A stretch of 64,000 nt of DNA from JAEUKH01 sp964447205 (GTDB lineage: Bacteria; Myxococcota_A; Polyangia; Polyangiales; Ga0077539): assembly GCA_964447205.1 (NCBI GenBank), contig CAYUSB010000041.1, forward strand, positions 12,099 through 76,098, written 5' to 3'. Below the pieces are notes generated by a model. The model searched no databases, was not told where the DNA came from, and saw only the letters and a program-made list of their open reading frames with translations. Position numbers and translations under genes: made by a program. Positions 42,876 through 51,802 of this stretch are shown here, piece after piece; the stretch's first letter is position 1; each line of letters begins with the position of its first letter.

Positions 42876-44183
42876 ATGACTGCGCGGACCTATGGCTTGG
42901 GCATCTTGGGCGCGACCCTCCTGGCGGGGTGCTGGCCGTCGTTTCCAGAGGAGCTTCTGCGGGTCGACGCCGCGGCCTTCAACGACCTCGGCCCCACCGA
43001 CGGCGGCGACACCGACGGGGGCCCGGACGCCACGGGGGTAGACACGGGAGGCGACGCCCCCCTCGACCGCGGAGGGGGCGAGACCTCTCCCGGCGATGTG
43101 GTCGACGCCGGGCCTCCCGAGGACGGAGGCGACGGCGGCCTCGACGCCCCCGACGCCGCGACGGATGTCCCGATGGACGCGGGCCGTGACGTGTTCGTGC
43201 TCCCGCCCGACGCCAACGTGTGCACGATGTTTCCGCTGCCGACGATGTCCCCGTCGGAGCGGGTGATCTCCGACCTCGAGGGGGCCATCGACCTGGCCTT
43301 CGACCCCAACGGCCGCGTGGCCGTGGCCTTCCCCGATCGTGTCGTGGTCTACGGCCCCGGAGGGGCGGGCACCCCCGCCGTCAGCGGCCTCGCGGGCGCT
43401 CCCGTGGCGATCCGATACACCCGGCAGGGCACCCTCGTGGTCGCGTACAACGTCGTGGCCGCGGGCGACGCAGGTGTCCCTGACGCGGGCCTCGACGACG
43501 GCGGCGCCGACGCGGGGCCTCGCCTGGCCGGGCGCATCGGGGTCCTGGTGGCCGGAGGGACCTCCCTCACCGACCTGCCCCTCACCGACACGGGCCGCAT
43601 CGGGGGCCTCGCCATCGATCGCGAAGACCGCCTCTGGTACACCGAGGCCAGCCGGGCCCGGCTGATGCGGGTCCAACCCAATGGCACCATGCGCACCCAG
43701 GTGTACGCCTTCGCCTGCGACTCCATGGGGAGCCTGTCAGTGTGCTCCCCGGGTCTTCTGGCCTTCGGGCCTGGCGAGCGGTCGTTGTTTGTGAGCTCGG
43801 CCGCCGCGAGCCGACAGGCCGTCGTGAGCCTCGCCCTCTCGGTGCCCGACGCGGGCCCGGCCACCGTCGACCCGATGACCCGGCCCACGAGCGTCCTGGA
43901 CGGGTTCTCGGCCATCTCGGGCCTCGCCCTCGACGAGTGCGGCAACGTGTATGTCACCGACTCCGCCCGGATGGACATCGTCCGGGTCGACTCGACGGGG
44001 GCCGGCCTCGGCACCCTCACCAACGGCACCCCCGGGCCCCGAGGGCTGGCCTTCGGCAACGGGATGGGCTTCGAAGAGCGCGTGTTGTACTTCCTCGCGG
44101 GCGACCCCCGCGGGATGTCGGGCACCCTGGCCATGACCCGCGGCGCCGGGCGGGCAGGCACCCCGATGTCGATGACCCCGTAA
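42876..44183 (+). CDS. Asp/Gly-rich lipoprotein with NHL/SMP-like beta-propeller
   Basis: 435 residues. Lipobox LLAGC gives Cys19. Residues about 30-115 are a low-complexity Asp/Gly/Pro linker (GGDTDGGPDATGVDTGGD). The remainder shows propeller-type repeats ending in patterns such as AIDLAFDPNGRVAVAFPDRVVVY, GGLAIDREDRLWYTEASRARLM and ISGLALDECGNVYVTDSARMDIV. Several Cys are present (CDSMGSLSVC). It is the second propeller lipoprotein in 2 kb but its repeats are closer to the NHL/gluconolactonase type. A TTGACC at 42838 may be part of its promoter. Confidence 0.8.
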   Translation: MTARTYGLGILGATLLAGCWPSFPEELLRVDAAAFNDLGPTDGGDTDGGPDATGVDTGGDAPLDRGGGETSPGDVVDAGPPEDGGDGGLDAPDAATDVPMDAGRDVFVLPPDANVCTMFPLPTMSPSERVISDLEGAIDLAFDPNGRVAVAFPDRVVVYGPGGAGTPAVSGLAGAPVAIRYTRQGTLVVAYNVVAAGDAGVPDAGLDDGGADAGPRLAGRIGVLVAGGTSLTDLPLTDTGRIGGLAIDREDRLWYTEASRARLMRVQPNGTMRTQVYAFACDSMGSLSVCSPGLLAFGPGERSLFVSSAAASRQAVVSLALSVPDAGPATVDPMTRPTSVLDGFSAISGLALDECGNVYVTDSARMDIVRVDSTGAGLGTLTNGTPGPRGLAFGNGMGFEERVLYFLAGDPRGMSGTLAMTRGAGRAGTPMSMTP

Positions 44184-44204
44184 AAAACCAGCCCTGGCTC
44201 CCCG

Positions 44205-44522
44205 CTACGGCTGGGCGTCGGTCTCGGGGGGGCCCGCGTCGGGGGGGCCCGCGTCGGGGGGGCCCGCGTCGGGGGGGCCCGTGTCGGGGGGGCCCGTGTC
44301 GAGCACCAAGCCCCCGGCGTCAAACCGAACCGGGGCCGCGCAACGAGAGACCCCTTCGGCGGTGAGCTCGCAGCGCAGGGGGGCCACGCACTCGCGGGTC
44401 ATCAGGCACTCGTCGCCGAGCTGCTGCGAAGCCTCGACCGTGCATCCCACCCCGACGCTCCCGAGGGTTGCGGCGAGCCACACCCCCCTCAACCATCGCC
44501 TCCCACCAGACCGCGGTGCCAT
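44205..44522 (-). CDS. Short lipoprotein with DxGPP tandem tail
   Basis: 105 residues. Lipobox VGVGC gives Cys27. Residues 30-65 hold five Cys (DECLMTRECVAPLRCEL) reminiscent of Cys-rich myxobacterial lipoproteins. The C-terminus is five consecutive DAGPP/DTGPP units followed by ETDAQP. The ATG at 44522 is chosen over the start 57 bases upstream because the signal peptide begins there. Function unknown; possibly a surface spacer. Confidence 0.68.
   Translation of the reverse strand: MAPRSGGRRWLRGVWLAATLGSVGVGCTVEASQQLGDECLMTRECVAPLRCELTAEGVSRCAAPVRFDAGGLVLDTGPPDTGPPDAGPPDAGPPDAGPPETDAQP
44224..44298 (+). repeat. Five 15-bp tandem repeats within the short lipoprotein gene
   Basis: Unit TCGGGGGGGCCCGCG repeated five times; the last two have GTG in place of GCG. 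They encode the DAGPP/DTGPP tail on the minus strand. A copy-number change would alter the protein in steps of 5 residues without breaking the frame. Confidence 0.85.
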
Positions 44523-44583
44523 CAGGGCCCGAACGGTACCACAGGTCTCGGGCGCGGAAGATGGCGGAGCAGGGGGCAACGGG

Positions 44584-44592
44584 TGCTATAGT
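44584..44592 (+). promoter_or_regulatory. Extended -10 promoter of the M48 protease gene
   Basis: TGCTATAGT: an extended -10 element (TG, one base, TATAGT, 5 of 6 matches) with no clear -35 box. Transcription would begin near 44599, leaving a leader of about 70 bases before the ATG. Confidence 0.5.
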
Positions 44593-44670
44593 CCGGGCCG
44601 CTCGCGCGCGGCGGTCATTCGAGCCAACGCTCGGAGGTGCTCAGGGACCGCGCACGAGGGAGGAGTGTCG

Positions 44671-46437
44671 ATGCGCTCGAAGGCTGTGTTCGCCTCGTTC
44701 CTGACCATCTCGATGATGAGCCTGTTCATCTTGATCCTGCTGTCGCCCTTCCTGGCGGTGGCGGGGGCGAACATGGCCGAGGGGGCCGCGGGGCCGATCC
44801 TGGGCATCGGCTTCGCGGTGCTGCTCACGGTGCTCATCAACCTGGTCCTGTGGTTCGTGTCCCCGTGGATCATGGACCTCGTCAACCGCTGGGCCTACCG
44901 CTGCCGCGACATGCCCCTGGAGGAGCTCGGGCAGTACCGCCCCGCCGTGGCCCAGTTTGTCCACCATGTCTGTCAGCGCCACGGGGTCAAGGTCCCGACC
45001 CTCAAGCTCATCGACGACATGAACCCCACGGCCTACTGCTACGGCTCCACGGCCAACCGGGCCCGCCTGGTGGTCACCCGGGGCCTCCTGCACTACCTCG
45101 ACGACGAGGAGCTCAAGGCCGTCTACGCCCACGAGCTCGGGCACATCATCCACCGCGACTTCATCGTGATGACCATCGCCTCGACGCTCCTGTCCATCCT
45201 GTGGCAGATCTACGTGAGCGCGAAGATGCTCCGCGGCCGGGGCGACAGCAAGGGCGGCGAAGCGGCGGCCCTCGTGGCCGTCGTGGCCTACGTGTTCTGG
45301 TGGGTGTCGCAGTATCTCCTCCTGTACCTGTCGCGCACCCGCGAGTACTTCGCCGACGAGTTCGCCGGGGCCGAGACCCGCAACCCCAACGCCCTCTCCA
45401 TGGCCCTCGTGAAGGTGGCCTACGGCATCGCCCGGCAGCCCACCTCCGACTTCTCCAAGAAGCTCCTCGGGGGCACCCGGAGCATGGGCATCGCCGACCC
45501 CAAGGGGTCGCAGTCGACCGGGATGGCCTACGCCGCCGCCAACGGGGCCGGCCACCAGATGGCCCAGTCCCTCGCGGGACACTCCGTGGGCGACATCTCC
45601 GTCACCCCCGACAGCATCTCCCGCATCGAGAAGGTCTTCCTCTTCGACCTCTTCAACCCCTGGGCCCGGGTCCTCGAGCTCGGCAGCACCCACCCCCTCA
45701 CGGGCAAGCGCATCAAGGCCCTGTGCGCCCAGTCCCAGAGCCTCCAGCAGCAGCCCCTGTTTCGTTTCGACCCCATCGACGCCTACGGCCGCCAGCTCGA
45801 CTTCGTCAAGCTCAACGGCAGCTTCACCTTCGAGGTCGGGGTGTGGTTCGCCCCCCAGATCGGGGCCACCCTGGCCCTCGTCCTCGGGGCCGCAGGGGCC
45901 ATCGCCGGGTCGGCCACCCTCGCCTGCGTGGGCTTCGGCGCAGTCCTCCTCGGGGTCGGGGCGGGCATGGCGTTCCGCGGGTTTTACAAGTACCCGAGCC
46001 TCGGGCAGCCGCAGGCCATCTCCGTCCTCGAGCTCATGATGGACCCGTACGCCTCGCCCCTCCGGGGCCGCCCCGTCCTCGTGCAGGGCCAGGCCATCGG
46101 CCGCGGCGATGCGGGCAGCTACTTCAGCGAGGACATGATGATGGAAGACCCCCAAGGCGGGATCATCCTCCTCAACTACGAGCACTGGCTGCCCTTCTTC
46201 GGCAACGCCTGGTTCGGCTACAAGACCGTGGGGCAGCTCATCGGGGTGCCCTTCCAGGCCACCGGGTGGTTTCGCCGGGGCATCGGCCAGCAGGTCGACC
46301 TCGACGAGATGCGCTTCGCCAACGGCCAGACCGTGAGCTCGTACACGGGCTTCTGGGGGCGCATCGGCGGCGTCATCATGGCCGTCCTCGGCCTCGTGGT
46401 GATGGTGGCCTGCATCGCCGCCACGACCGCGCCCTGA
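44671..46437 (+). CDS. M48-family (HtpX-like) membrane metalloprotease with large extra domain
   Basis: 588 residues, about twice the length of HtpX. Residues 1-70 hold two transmembrane helices. The zinc site HELGH is at about 153-157, and the third ligand is in REYFADEFAG near 224. Further hydrophobic helices occur at about 200-220 and 395-440. The last 150 residues hold a beta-rich membrane-proximal region (VLVQGQAIGRGDAGSYFSEDMMME and FQATGWFRRGIG) not found in HtpX. M48 proteases degrade misfolded membrane proteins. GGAGGAG precedes the ATG by 6 bases. The downstream lipoprotein and permease genes may be co-transcribed. Confidence 0.85.
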   Translation: MRSKAVFASFLTISMMSLFILILLSPFLAVAGANMAEGAAGPILGIGFAVLLTVLINLVLWFVSPWIMDLVNRWAYRCRDMPLEELGQYRPAVAQFVHHVCQRHGVKVPTLKLIDDMNPTAYCYGSTANRARLVVTRGLLHYLDDEELKAVYAHELGHIIHRDFIVMTIASTLLSILWQIYVSAKMLRGRGDSKGGEAAALVAVVAYVFWWVSQYLLLYLSRTREYFADEFAGAETRNPNALSMALVKVAYGIARQPTSDFSKKLLGGTRSMGIADPKGSQSTGMAYAAANGAGHQMAQSLAGHSVGDISVTPDSISRIEKVFLFDLFNPWARVLELGSTHPLTGKRIKALCAQSQSLQQQPLFRFDPIDAYGRQLDFVKLNGSFTFEVGVWFAPQIGATLALVLGAAGAIAGSATLACVGFGAVLLGVGAGMAFRGFYKYPSLGQPQAISVLELMMDPYASPLRGRPVLVQGQAIGRGDAGSYFSEDMMMEDPQGGIILLNYEHWLPFFGNAWFGYKTVGQLIGVPFQATGWFRRGIGQQVDLDEMRFANGQTVSSYTGFWGRIGGVIMAVLGLVVMVACIAATTAP

Positions 46438-46487
46438 GCCCTCACGGGCCCCACATCCCCCGCCCCGCCCCCGCAGAACCCTCGCCC

Positions 46488-47138
46488 ATGCATCCTGCCC
46501 TCCGCTCCCTGCTCGCCGCGACCCTCGCGGCGGTCACCCTGTCCTGCGGCCCCAGGCTACGCCGCGACCTGGCCTCGGTCCCCCAACGCCAGATCACCTA
46601 CGACGACCTGTGCGGCCTGCAAGCCCACTTCGACCAGCGCAGGGCCGCCCGGGCCGCCCCCTACCGGGCCCTGTCCGAGCAGTCCAACGAGACCAGCGAG
46701 ACCCAACCCGACGAGTTTGGCAGGATGCGCCGGGTCATGCAGGGCGAAGGGACCTACCTCGTGCGCGATCGCAGCGACCGGCGACGCCTCGCCCAACTCC
46801 TGCGCGAGGAGTACACCCGGCTGCCCGCCCTGCGCCTCACCCGACCCGAGACCGAGGTCACCCTCACCCTGTCCTGGTGGCAGTCCGGCTCGATCCGACG
46901 GGCCCGGCCCGACCTCGACGTGGTCCTCTCCGTCGACGGGACCCAACACACCCTGCCGCCCAGCCCCTGCCTCGGGGAGTTCCTCTTCGGCGACGAGGCC
47001 TACGCCATGCGTCGCAACGTCGTGGCGGCCGAACAAGACCGCTCCCAAGGCCGCATCCCTCGCGCGTACATCCCCGCCGACGCGGGCGACGGCTCCGACG
47101 CGGGCGAAGTCCCTCCCGGCGACGCCGACCTACGGTAG
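46488..47138 (+). CDS. Hypothetical lipoprotein
   Basis: 216 residues. Lipobox TLSC gives Cys20. No family is recognised. A conserved-looking stretch is DDLCGLQAHFDQRRAARAAPYRALSEQ and later LALSWWQSGSIRRARPDL-like polar segments; the end is Asp/Gly-rich (ADAGDGSDAGEVPPGD). It lies between the M48 protease (50 bases) and the permease (11 bases) genes, so it probably belongs to the same transcription unit. Function unknown. Confidence 0.68.
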   Translation: MHPALRSLLAATLAAVTLSCGPRLRRDLASVPQRQITYDDLCGLQAHFDQRRAARAAPYRALSEQSNETSETQPDEFGRMRRVMQGEGTYLVRDRSDRRRLAQLLREEYTRLPALRLTRPETEVTLTLSWWQSGSIRRARPDLDVVLSVDGTQHTLPPSPCLGEFLFGDEAYAMRRNVVAAEQDRSQGRIPRAYIPADAGDGSDAGEVPPGDADLR

Positions 47139-47149
47139 ACTCCGCGGCC

Positions 47150-48154
47150 GTGCTCGGACGGATCCACGCCATCGCCCTCACCGCGTTTCGCGAGTCGATC
47201 CGCGATCGCATCCTCTTCGCGGTCCTCGGGCTCGCGGCGGCCTCGGTCTTCCTGGGTCTCGGCCTCGGAGGCCTCAGCACCACCGGGGCCGTGCGGGTCC
47301 TGGTCGACCACGGGCTCGTCACCACCTCGCTCCTGGCCAACCTCGTGGCCATCTTCCTCGGGGCCAACTTCCTCTACAAAGAGCTCGAGCTCCGCACCCT
47401 CTACGTCCTGCTCGCCCGGCCCGTCTCCCGGCACGAGCTCGTCCTCGGAAAGTACGTCGGCATCCTCCTCGCCGTGACCGTCCTCGTGAGCCTCACCGCG
47501 GCCCTGGTCCTGGCCCTCGCCATCACCACCGCCGCCGAGGAGTCCTCGCAGGTCTACGCCCGAGCCCAGGCCACCGTCCCCTGGATCTCTCGCCTCCTCG
47601 TGCACCGCGGGGCCCGAGTGGCCGTCGTGCTCGCCATCCCCCTGAGCCCCCTGCTCCTCGCCGTCGTCCCGCGCCTGCGACGGGCCCTCACCCTCGGGGC
47701 CGCCGTGCCCCTGGCCGTGGCCATCCTCCTGACCGTCAGCCTCGTGGGGCGGGCCGTGGTCCCGGGCGAGACCGACTTCGTCCTGCGGGCCGCCGTCCTC
47801 GTCCTGGCCGAGGCCTCCATCGTGGCCGCAGGGTCGATGCTCTTCAGCGCCTTCTCGACCCCCTTCGTGACCGGGATCTACTCGGTGGGCCTCTTCGCCA
47901 TCGCCCGCAGCACCTGGCTCATGCAACACCTCCCCCGGCGCTTCCCCGCGGCCGGGCGCTGGGCCCTCGAGAACGTCGCCCGGGTGGTCCCCAACCAGCA
48001 CCTCTACGTGCCCAACCGGGAGGTCCTCGTGCCCTCCTCCCTCCAGATCGACGTGGGGCGCTACCTCCTCGAAGCCCTCGCCTACGCCGGGGCCTACGTC
48101 GTGATCTTCCTCCTGGCCGCGGTGGCCCTGTTTCGCCGACGAGACCTCGTGTGA
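47150..48154 (+). CDS. ABC-2-type transporter permease
   Basis: 334 residues from a GTG. The N-terminus (ALTAFRESIRDRILFAVLGL) and the following LLANLVAIFLGANFLYKELELRTLYVLLARPVSRHELVLGKY are typical of ABC-2 permeases of the NosY/GldF type, with six hydrophobic segments. The partner ATPase is not encoded nearby. It may work with an ATPase encoded elsewhere. The stop overlaps the next gene start by GTGA, so translation is coupled. Confidence 0.8.
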   Translation: MLGRIHAIALTAFRESIRDRILFAVLGLAAASVFLGLGLGGLSTTGAVRVLVDHGLVTTSLLANLVAIFLGANFLYKELELRTLYVLLARPVSRHELVLGKYVGILLAVTVLVSLTAALVLALAITTAAEESSQVYARAQATVPWISRLLVHRGARVAVVLAIPLSPLLLAVVPRLRRALTLGAAVPLAVAILLTVSLVGRAVVPGETDFVLRAAVLVLAEASIVAAGSMLFSAFSTPFVTGIYSVGLFAIARSTWLMQHLPRRFPAAGRWALENVARVVPNQHLYVPNREVLVPSSLQIDVGRYLLEALAYAGAYVVIFLLAAVALFRRRDLV

Positions 48155-48789
48155 GCCCCCTGCGACGCAACGCCGCCCTGGCCCTCGGGCTCGGGGCCCT
48201 CCTCGCCGGAAGGGCCCTCGTGGCCTCGCGCCAGGCCCTCACCGCCGGCGAGGCCGCCCTCGCCCGGGGAGACAGCCCCGAGGCCGTTCGCCTCCTGCGC
48301 CAGGGGGCCCAATGGTCCCTGCCCGCGAACCCCTACGCCCGGGCCTCCCTCGACGCCCTGGAGGCCCACGCCCGGGCCAGCGAAGCCCGGGGCCAACACG
48401 CCCTCGGCCTCGACGCCTGGAGGGCCGTCCGGGCCAGCCTCCTCAGCACCCGCGGGATCGTGCCCCCCGACCCCGCCCGCCTCGCCCGGGCCAACCATCA
48501 CCTCGCCCACCTGATGGCCCAACTGCCGCCCGCCCCCGACGAGCGGGAGGCCTCGCCCCGGGCCCGCGAGGAGCGTCACCTCGCCCTCCTCCAGGACGAC
48601 CGGGCCCCCGACCCCGCCTGGACCGTGGTGATGGGCCTCGGGCTCGGGCTCCTCGTGGCCGCAGCCCTCGGGGCCGCCCTGCGGGGATGGGACCCCACCC
48701 ACCGCCCCATCCGCGGCCCCCTCGGGCGCGCCGCGGCGGCCGGGGCCCTCGGGGTGGGGCTCTTCGTGTTGGGGCTCTGGCGCGCGTAG
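48151..48789 (+). CDS. Hypothetical membrane protein coupled to the permease
   Basis: 212 residues. An N-terminal signal/anchor (ALALGLGALLAGRALVASRQAL) is followed by a helical, TPR-like stretch (GEAALARGDSPEAVRLLRQGAQWSL, then ARASEARGQHALGLDAWRAVR) and two hydrophobic helices near the C-terminus. No family recognised. The start overlaps the permease stop by four bases, so the product may be an accessory subunit of that transporter. Confidence 0.68.
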   Translation: MSPLRRNAALALGLGALLAGRALVASRQALTAGEAALARGDSPEAVRLLRQGAQWSLPANPYARASLDALEAHARASEARGQHALGLDAWRAVRASLLSTRGIVPPDPARLARANHHLAHLMAQLPPAPDEREASPRAREERHLALLQDDRAPDPAWTVVMGLGLGLLVAAALGAALRGWDPTHRPIRGPLGRAAAAGALGVGLFVLGLWRA

Positions 48790-48873
48790 GACACCGCGGG
48801 CGGAAGTCTCCGCGTGGCGTGCTGGGATTCGGAGTAGGCGTCTCCGGGCCCAGAGCGAGGGCACTGGCGGTGG

Positions 48874-48897
48874 AGGAGGCGTGACGGGACGCCTCCT
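48874..48897 (+). terminator. Hairpin downstream of the protease-permease operon
   Basis: AGGAGGCGT, loop GACGGG, ACGCCTCCT: a perfect 9-bp stem, 84 bases after the last stop. No T-tract follows, so it is a possible but weak terminator. Confidence 0.4.
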
Positions 48898-48955
48898 GGT
48901 GCCCGAGGTTGGGGGATAACAGCGATCTTGCGAGTCAAGGGCTGCGGGTGAGTTG

Positions 48956-49375
48956 TCAGCCGGAGTCGGACCATCGCGAGGCCAGCGTACCGCCGTGCTC
49001 GATGCGAGGAAGGCCACGCCCAGCGGTTCCAAGCTCTGGAAGCTCCGCCAGAAGCGTCGTCGCGACCACAGGCCCCACCCCGGGAACGCTGCGGTACAGC
49101 GCCTCCTTCTCCCGCCACACCACGCTGGCGCGCAGCATCTTGTTCAGGTCCTTGTCCACCTCCTTGAGGCGCTGCTCGAGCCACTCCGCGTGGGCCTCGA
49201 TGTCCGCGCGAACGCTTCCGATGCGCATGATCCCCAGCCGGTTGCGCTCCGCGCTCAGCATCTCGACGAGCTTCCGCCGCCGCGTGAGCAGCGCCGTGAG
49301 TTCTGCGCTCTCGCCGCTGGGCGACTCGGTCCGCGCGGGCCGCACCACCACCGTGCGCAGCACCTCGCGCACGGC
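48956..49375 (-). pseudogene. IS110-family transposase, internal/C-terminal remnant
   Basis: On the minus strand residues such as ELTALLTRRRKLVEMLSAERNRL, EWLEQRLKEVDKDLNKML and YRSVPGVGPVVATTLLAELPELGT are the middle of an IS110-type transposase (the region leading into the C-terminal transposase_20 domain). The N-terminal DEDD catalytic part is replaced by unrelated sequence and homology ends abruptly after PELGT with a different tail. It is a dead fragment. The minus-strand frame is open from 49486, but the first 40 residues are not transposase-like. Confidence 0.75.
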
Positions 49376-49627
49376 ATGACCGAGGAGGTTAAAGGTGTCC
49401 TCCGCGCGCCCCGCCCCACGCAGGGGAGCGGCATCGAAGGCGGCCCGCAGGGCGGTGTGGCTGTACCCCTTGGAGGCGCGTGCCAACCGGGGGCGACCAC
49501 AACAGCGTCATGCGAACTCCTTGCTGGAGCTCCTTGCCAGAGGTCGCCGCCCATCACCAGCCCCGCCTGAGCCTACGGCCGAGCTTCAATCGGCCGACGC
49601 GCTAGGAGGGACGGGTGAGAGGGCCTC
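49376..49627. other. Junction between two transposase fragments
   Basis: About 250 bases between the IS110 and ISAs1 fragments. No gene is supported. AGGAGGG at 49604-49610 is the probable ribosome-binding region of the ISAs1 fragment. No terminal inverted repeats could be recognised by eye. Confidence 0.4.
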
Positions 49628-50023
49628 ATGAAGACTCCCGACGTACGACTGAATGCCGAGGCCTTTCTCAACTATTTCGAATGTATGAATGACACCCGGC
49701 AGCATGGCAAGATCGAGCACCTGATGGTGGACATCCTGGTGATCTCGCTACTCGCCGTGATCTGCAGGGCCGAGACTTGGAGCGAGATCGCGGCGTTTGA
49801 CGAGCGCAAGCGGGGCCTCCTGGAGACCTTGTTGCCATTGCCCCATGGCATCCCCTCCAAGCGGACCTTCCAGCGGGTGTTCGCCCGCCTCAAGCCAAGT
49901 GCCTTTGGGGCGGTCTTTCGGGGATGGACGACCCATCTGTTCGGCGCCACCGGCGGGGAGGTGATCGCCGTCGATGGCAGGACGCTGCGCGAATTCGCCA
50001 GGGAATCAAGGAGTAATTTATGA
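49628..50023 (+). pseudogene. ISAs1-family transposase, truncated N-terminal part
   Basis: 131 residues matching the first third of ISAs1 transposases: HGKIEHLMVDILVISLLAVICRAETWSEI, PHGIPSKRTFQRVFARLKPSAF and VIAVDGRTLR, which carries the first catalytic Asp. After TLR the sequence diverges (EFARESRSNL, then TGA), so the other two acidic residues are absent and the protein cannot be an active transposase. The fragment ends about 70 bases before the sigma-54 activator gene, suggesting that a mobile element inserted here or an end was lost. Confidence 0.8.
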
Positions 50024-50092
50024 GACGGCGTTTGGGGGGTTTACGCTATACACTCGACACTACCTCACGACGCATCAACGCGTGGTTCCTTC

Positions 50093-51802
50093 ATGGCAGA
50101 CATCACCGTTCGCATCACCACACCCACGACCATGCAGCCGCTCGCCGTGTCACTCCCTTTGCGCGAGGCGGCACTCGTCGGACGCAAGCCTGTCGCGTCG
50201 GACCTCGCGCGTGGCGAAGAGTCTCTTCCGACCCTGATCACGGCCGTGGCCGTGCCTGGCCCCACCGTCTCGGGCAACCACGCGCTCGTCTGGCGGGATG
50301 GAGACTCCGTGGCGGTGCGCGACCTCTCGAGCCGCAACGGCACATGGGTGCTGCTCCCTTCAGGCGCGACGGCCAGGCTCGAGAACATGAACGCAGGCGA
50401 TCTGGTGCTCGAACTCGCGCGCAGCGCGAAGGCGCCCGCCTCCCTCCGTCCGCGCGACGCGAGTTGGGCCGACGACGCTGGGTTCGCGCCCGCCGTCGCG
50501 CGCGAGGTGGACCAGTGGCTCATCTCGGTGGGAAGCGGCCTGGGCTCGCGGCTCGTACGCCGGAGCGGCCGCGACGACGCAGTGATCCCCCTCACAGCCG
50601 AGTGGGGCCTCAAGCTCATCGAGCCCGATGGGGCATCGACCGTCAGCAGCAAGTGGGACAGCGTGGCTGAAGAGCTGCTCCAGTATGTGCACGACCAGCG
50701 GGCGCGCGTCGCGATGGAGCGCTCACTCGCGCACGACCCCTCGTTCGTGATGGTCTCGCCCGCGCTGTGGGAGGCGCACCGCAAGGTTGCCGAGGCATCG
50801 TCGCGCGCGCTCCAACTCGTGCTGCTGGGCGAGACGGGCACGGGTAAGGGCACGCTCGCGCGCTGCTACCACGCGCACTCCGACCGGGGCAGCGGGCCGT
50901 TCGAGACCGTCAACTGCGCGGAAATCGACAAGCACTTCGCGCGCACCCGCATCTTCGGCGCGCGCAGGGGTGCGTACACGGGCTGTGTGACCGACATCGC
51001 GGGCTCGGTCGAGAGCGCGCGCGGCGGCACGCTCTTTCTCGACGAGGTGGCCGAGCTGCCGCTCGACGTGCAGGGCGAGCTGCTCACCTTCCTCGACGAC
51101 CAGCGCTACAAGCGCCTCGGCGACGACCAGTGGCGGCAGGCCGACGTGCGCGTGGTCTGCGGCACCAACAGCGACCTTCGCAAGGCCGTGCGCGACGGGC
51201 GCTTCCGCGGCGACCTCTGGTATCGCATCGCCGGGCGCGTGGTGGTCGTGCCGCCGCTGCGCGAGCGCCCCGAAGACCTGCTCGCGTGGCTGCGGTCGCG
51301 CGCGCTCGGCGAGAGCGTCGGCGCGCTCACCCTCCACGACGCGCTCTCGCAGGAGGCGCGCGCCCTCGTGATGGCCCACCCCTGGCGCGGCAACTTCCGC
51401 GAGCTCGAGGGCTTTGCCCGCAGGCTCGACGCGCCCACGACGCCGGGCGCGATCGACGCGGCCCGGTGCCGCGACGCCCTCGCGGAGGGCTCGCTCGACG
51501 ACGGCCACGGCGCCATGGGCGCCTCGTGGGAGAATCTCCTCGCGGCCGCCACGCGGGCGTACCAGCTACAGTCGAAGGCCGCGTCGCCCGCGCGCGCACC
51601 GGAGTTTCGCGAGTACGTCGAAGACGCGCTCAAGCCGCTCTTCTTCGCGCAGACGCTGGGTATGGAGGGCATCGACGCGCTCCCCGAGCGCCCGTCGCCC
51701 AGCTACGAGGAGATGGCGCGGCGGCTGGGCTGTGACGCAGCCACCGTGCGCAACCAGCTCGCGCGCTACATCGAGATCCGTCGCGCGCAGACGAAGGACT
51801 GA
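50093..51802 (+). CDS. FHA-domain sigma-54-dependent transcriptional activator (bEBP) with GAYTGC loop
   Basis: 569 residues. The FHA domain at about 25-110 has PTVSGNHALVWRDGD and LSSRNGTWV, a phosphothreonine-binding platform. The AAA+ domain at about 215-450 has Walker A GETGTGKGT, Walker B GGTLFLDEVAEL and the sensor region VRVVCGTNSDLRKAV. The sigma-54-contacting L1 loop reads GAYTGC, not the canonical GAFTGA. The C-terminus has a Fis-like helix-turn-helix (SYEEMARRLGCDAATVRNQL). A Ser/Thr kinase probably phosphorylates its partner or trigger. A near-consensus sigma-54 promoter lies 250 bases downstream (52057-52071). Confidence 0.9.
   Translation: MADITVRITTPTTMQPLAVSLPLREAALVGRKPVASDLARGEESLPTLITAVAVPGPTVSGNHALVWRDGDSVAVRDLSSRNGTWVLLPSGATARLENMNAGDLVLELARSAKAPASLRPRDASWADDAGFAPAVAREVDQWLISVGSGLGSRLVRRSGRDDAVIPLTAEWGLKLIEPDGASTVSSKWDSVAEELLQYVHDQRARVAMERSLAHDPSFVMVSPALWEAHRKVAEASSRALQLVLLGETGTGKGTLARCYHAHSDRGSGPFETVNCAEIDKHFARTRIFGARRGAYTGCVTDIAGSVESARGGTLFLDEVAELPLDVQGELLTFLDDQRYKRLGDDQWRQADVRVVCGTNSDLRKAVRDGRFRGDLWYRIAGRVVVVPPLRERPEDLLAWLRSRALGESVGALTLHDALSQEARALVMAHPWRGNFRELEGFARRLDAPTTPGAIDAARCRDALAEGSLDDGHGAMGASWENLLAAATRAYQLQSKAASPARAPEFREYVEDALKPLFFAQTLGMEGIDALPERPSPSYEEMARRLGCDAATVRNQLARYIEIRRAQTKD

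Noticed and set aside
41523..43676. 717-codon minus-strand frame over the propeller and lipoprotein genes
   Set aside because: It runs in the wrong frame for the propeller gene, and the protein is low-complexity; the correctly framed genes have lipobox signals and repeats.
44224..44298. Considered as a regulatory repeat array
   Set aside because: The 15-bp units encode DAGPP/DTGPP in frame in the short lipoprotein; a coding explanation is sufficient.
48956..49486. Complete 176-residue IS110 protein
   Set aside because: Only the central part resembles the transposase; the N-terminus and the end are unrelated and catalytic residues are missing, so it is treated as a remnant.
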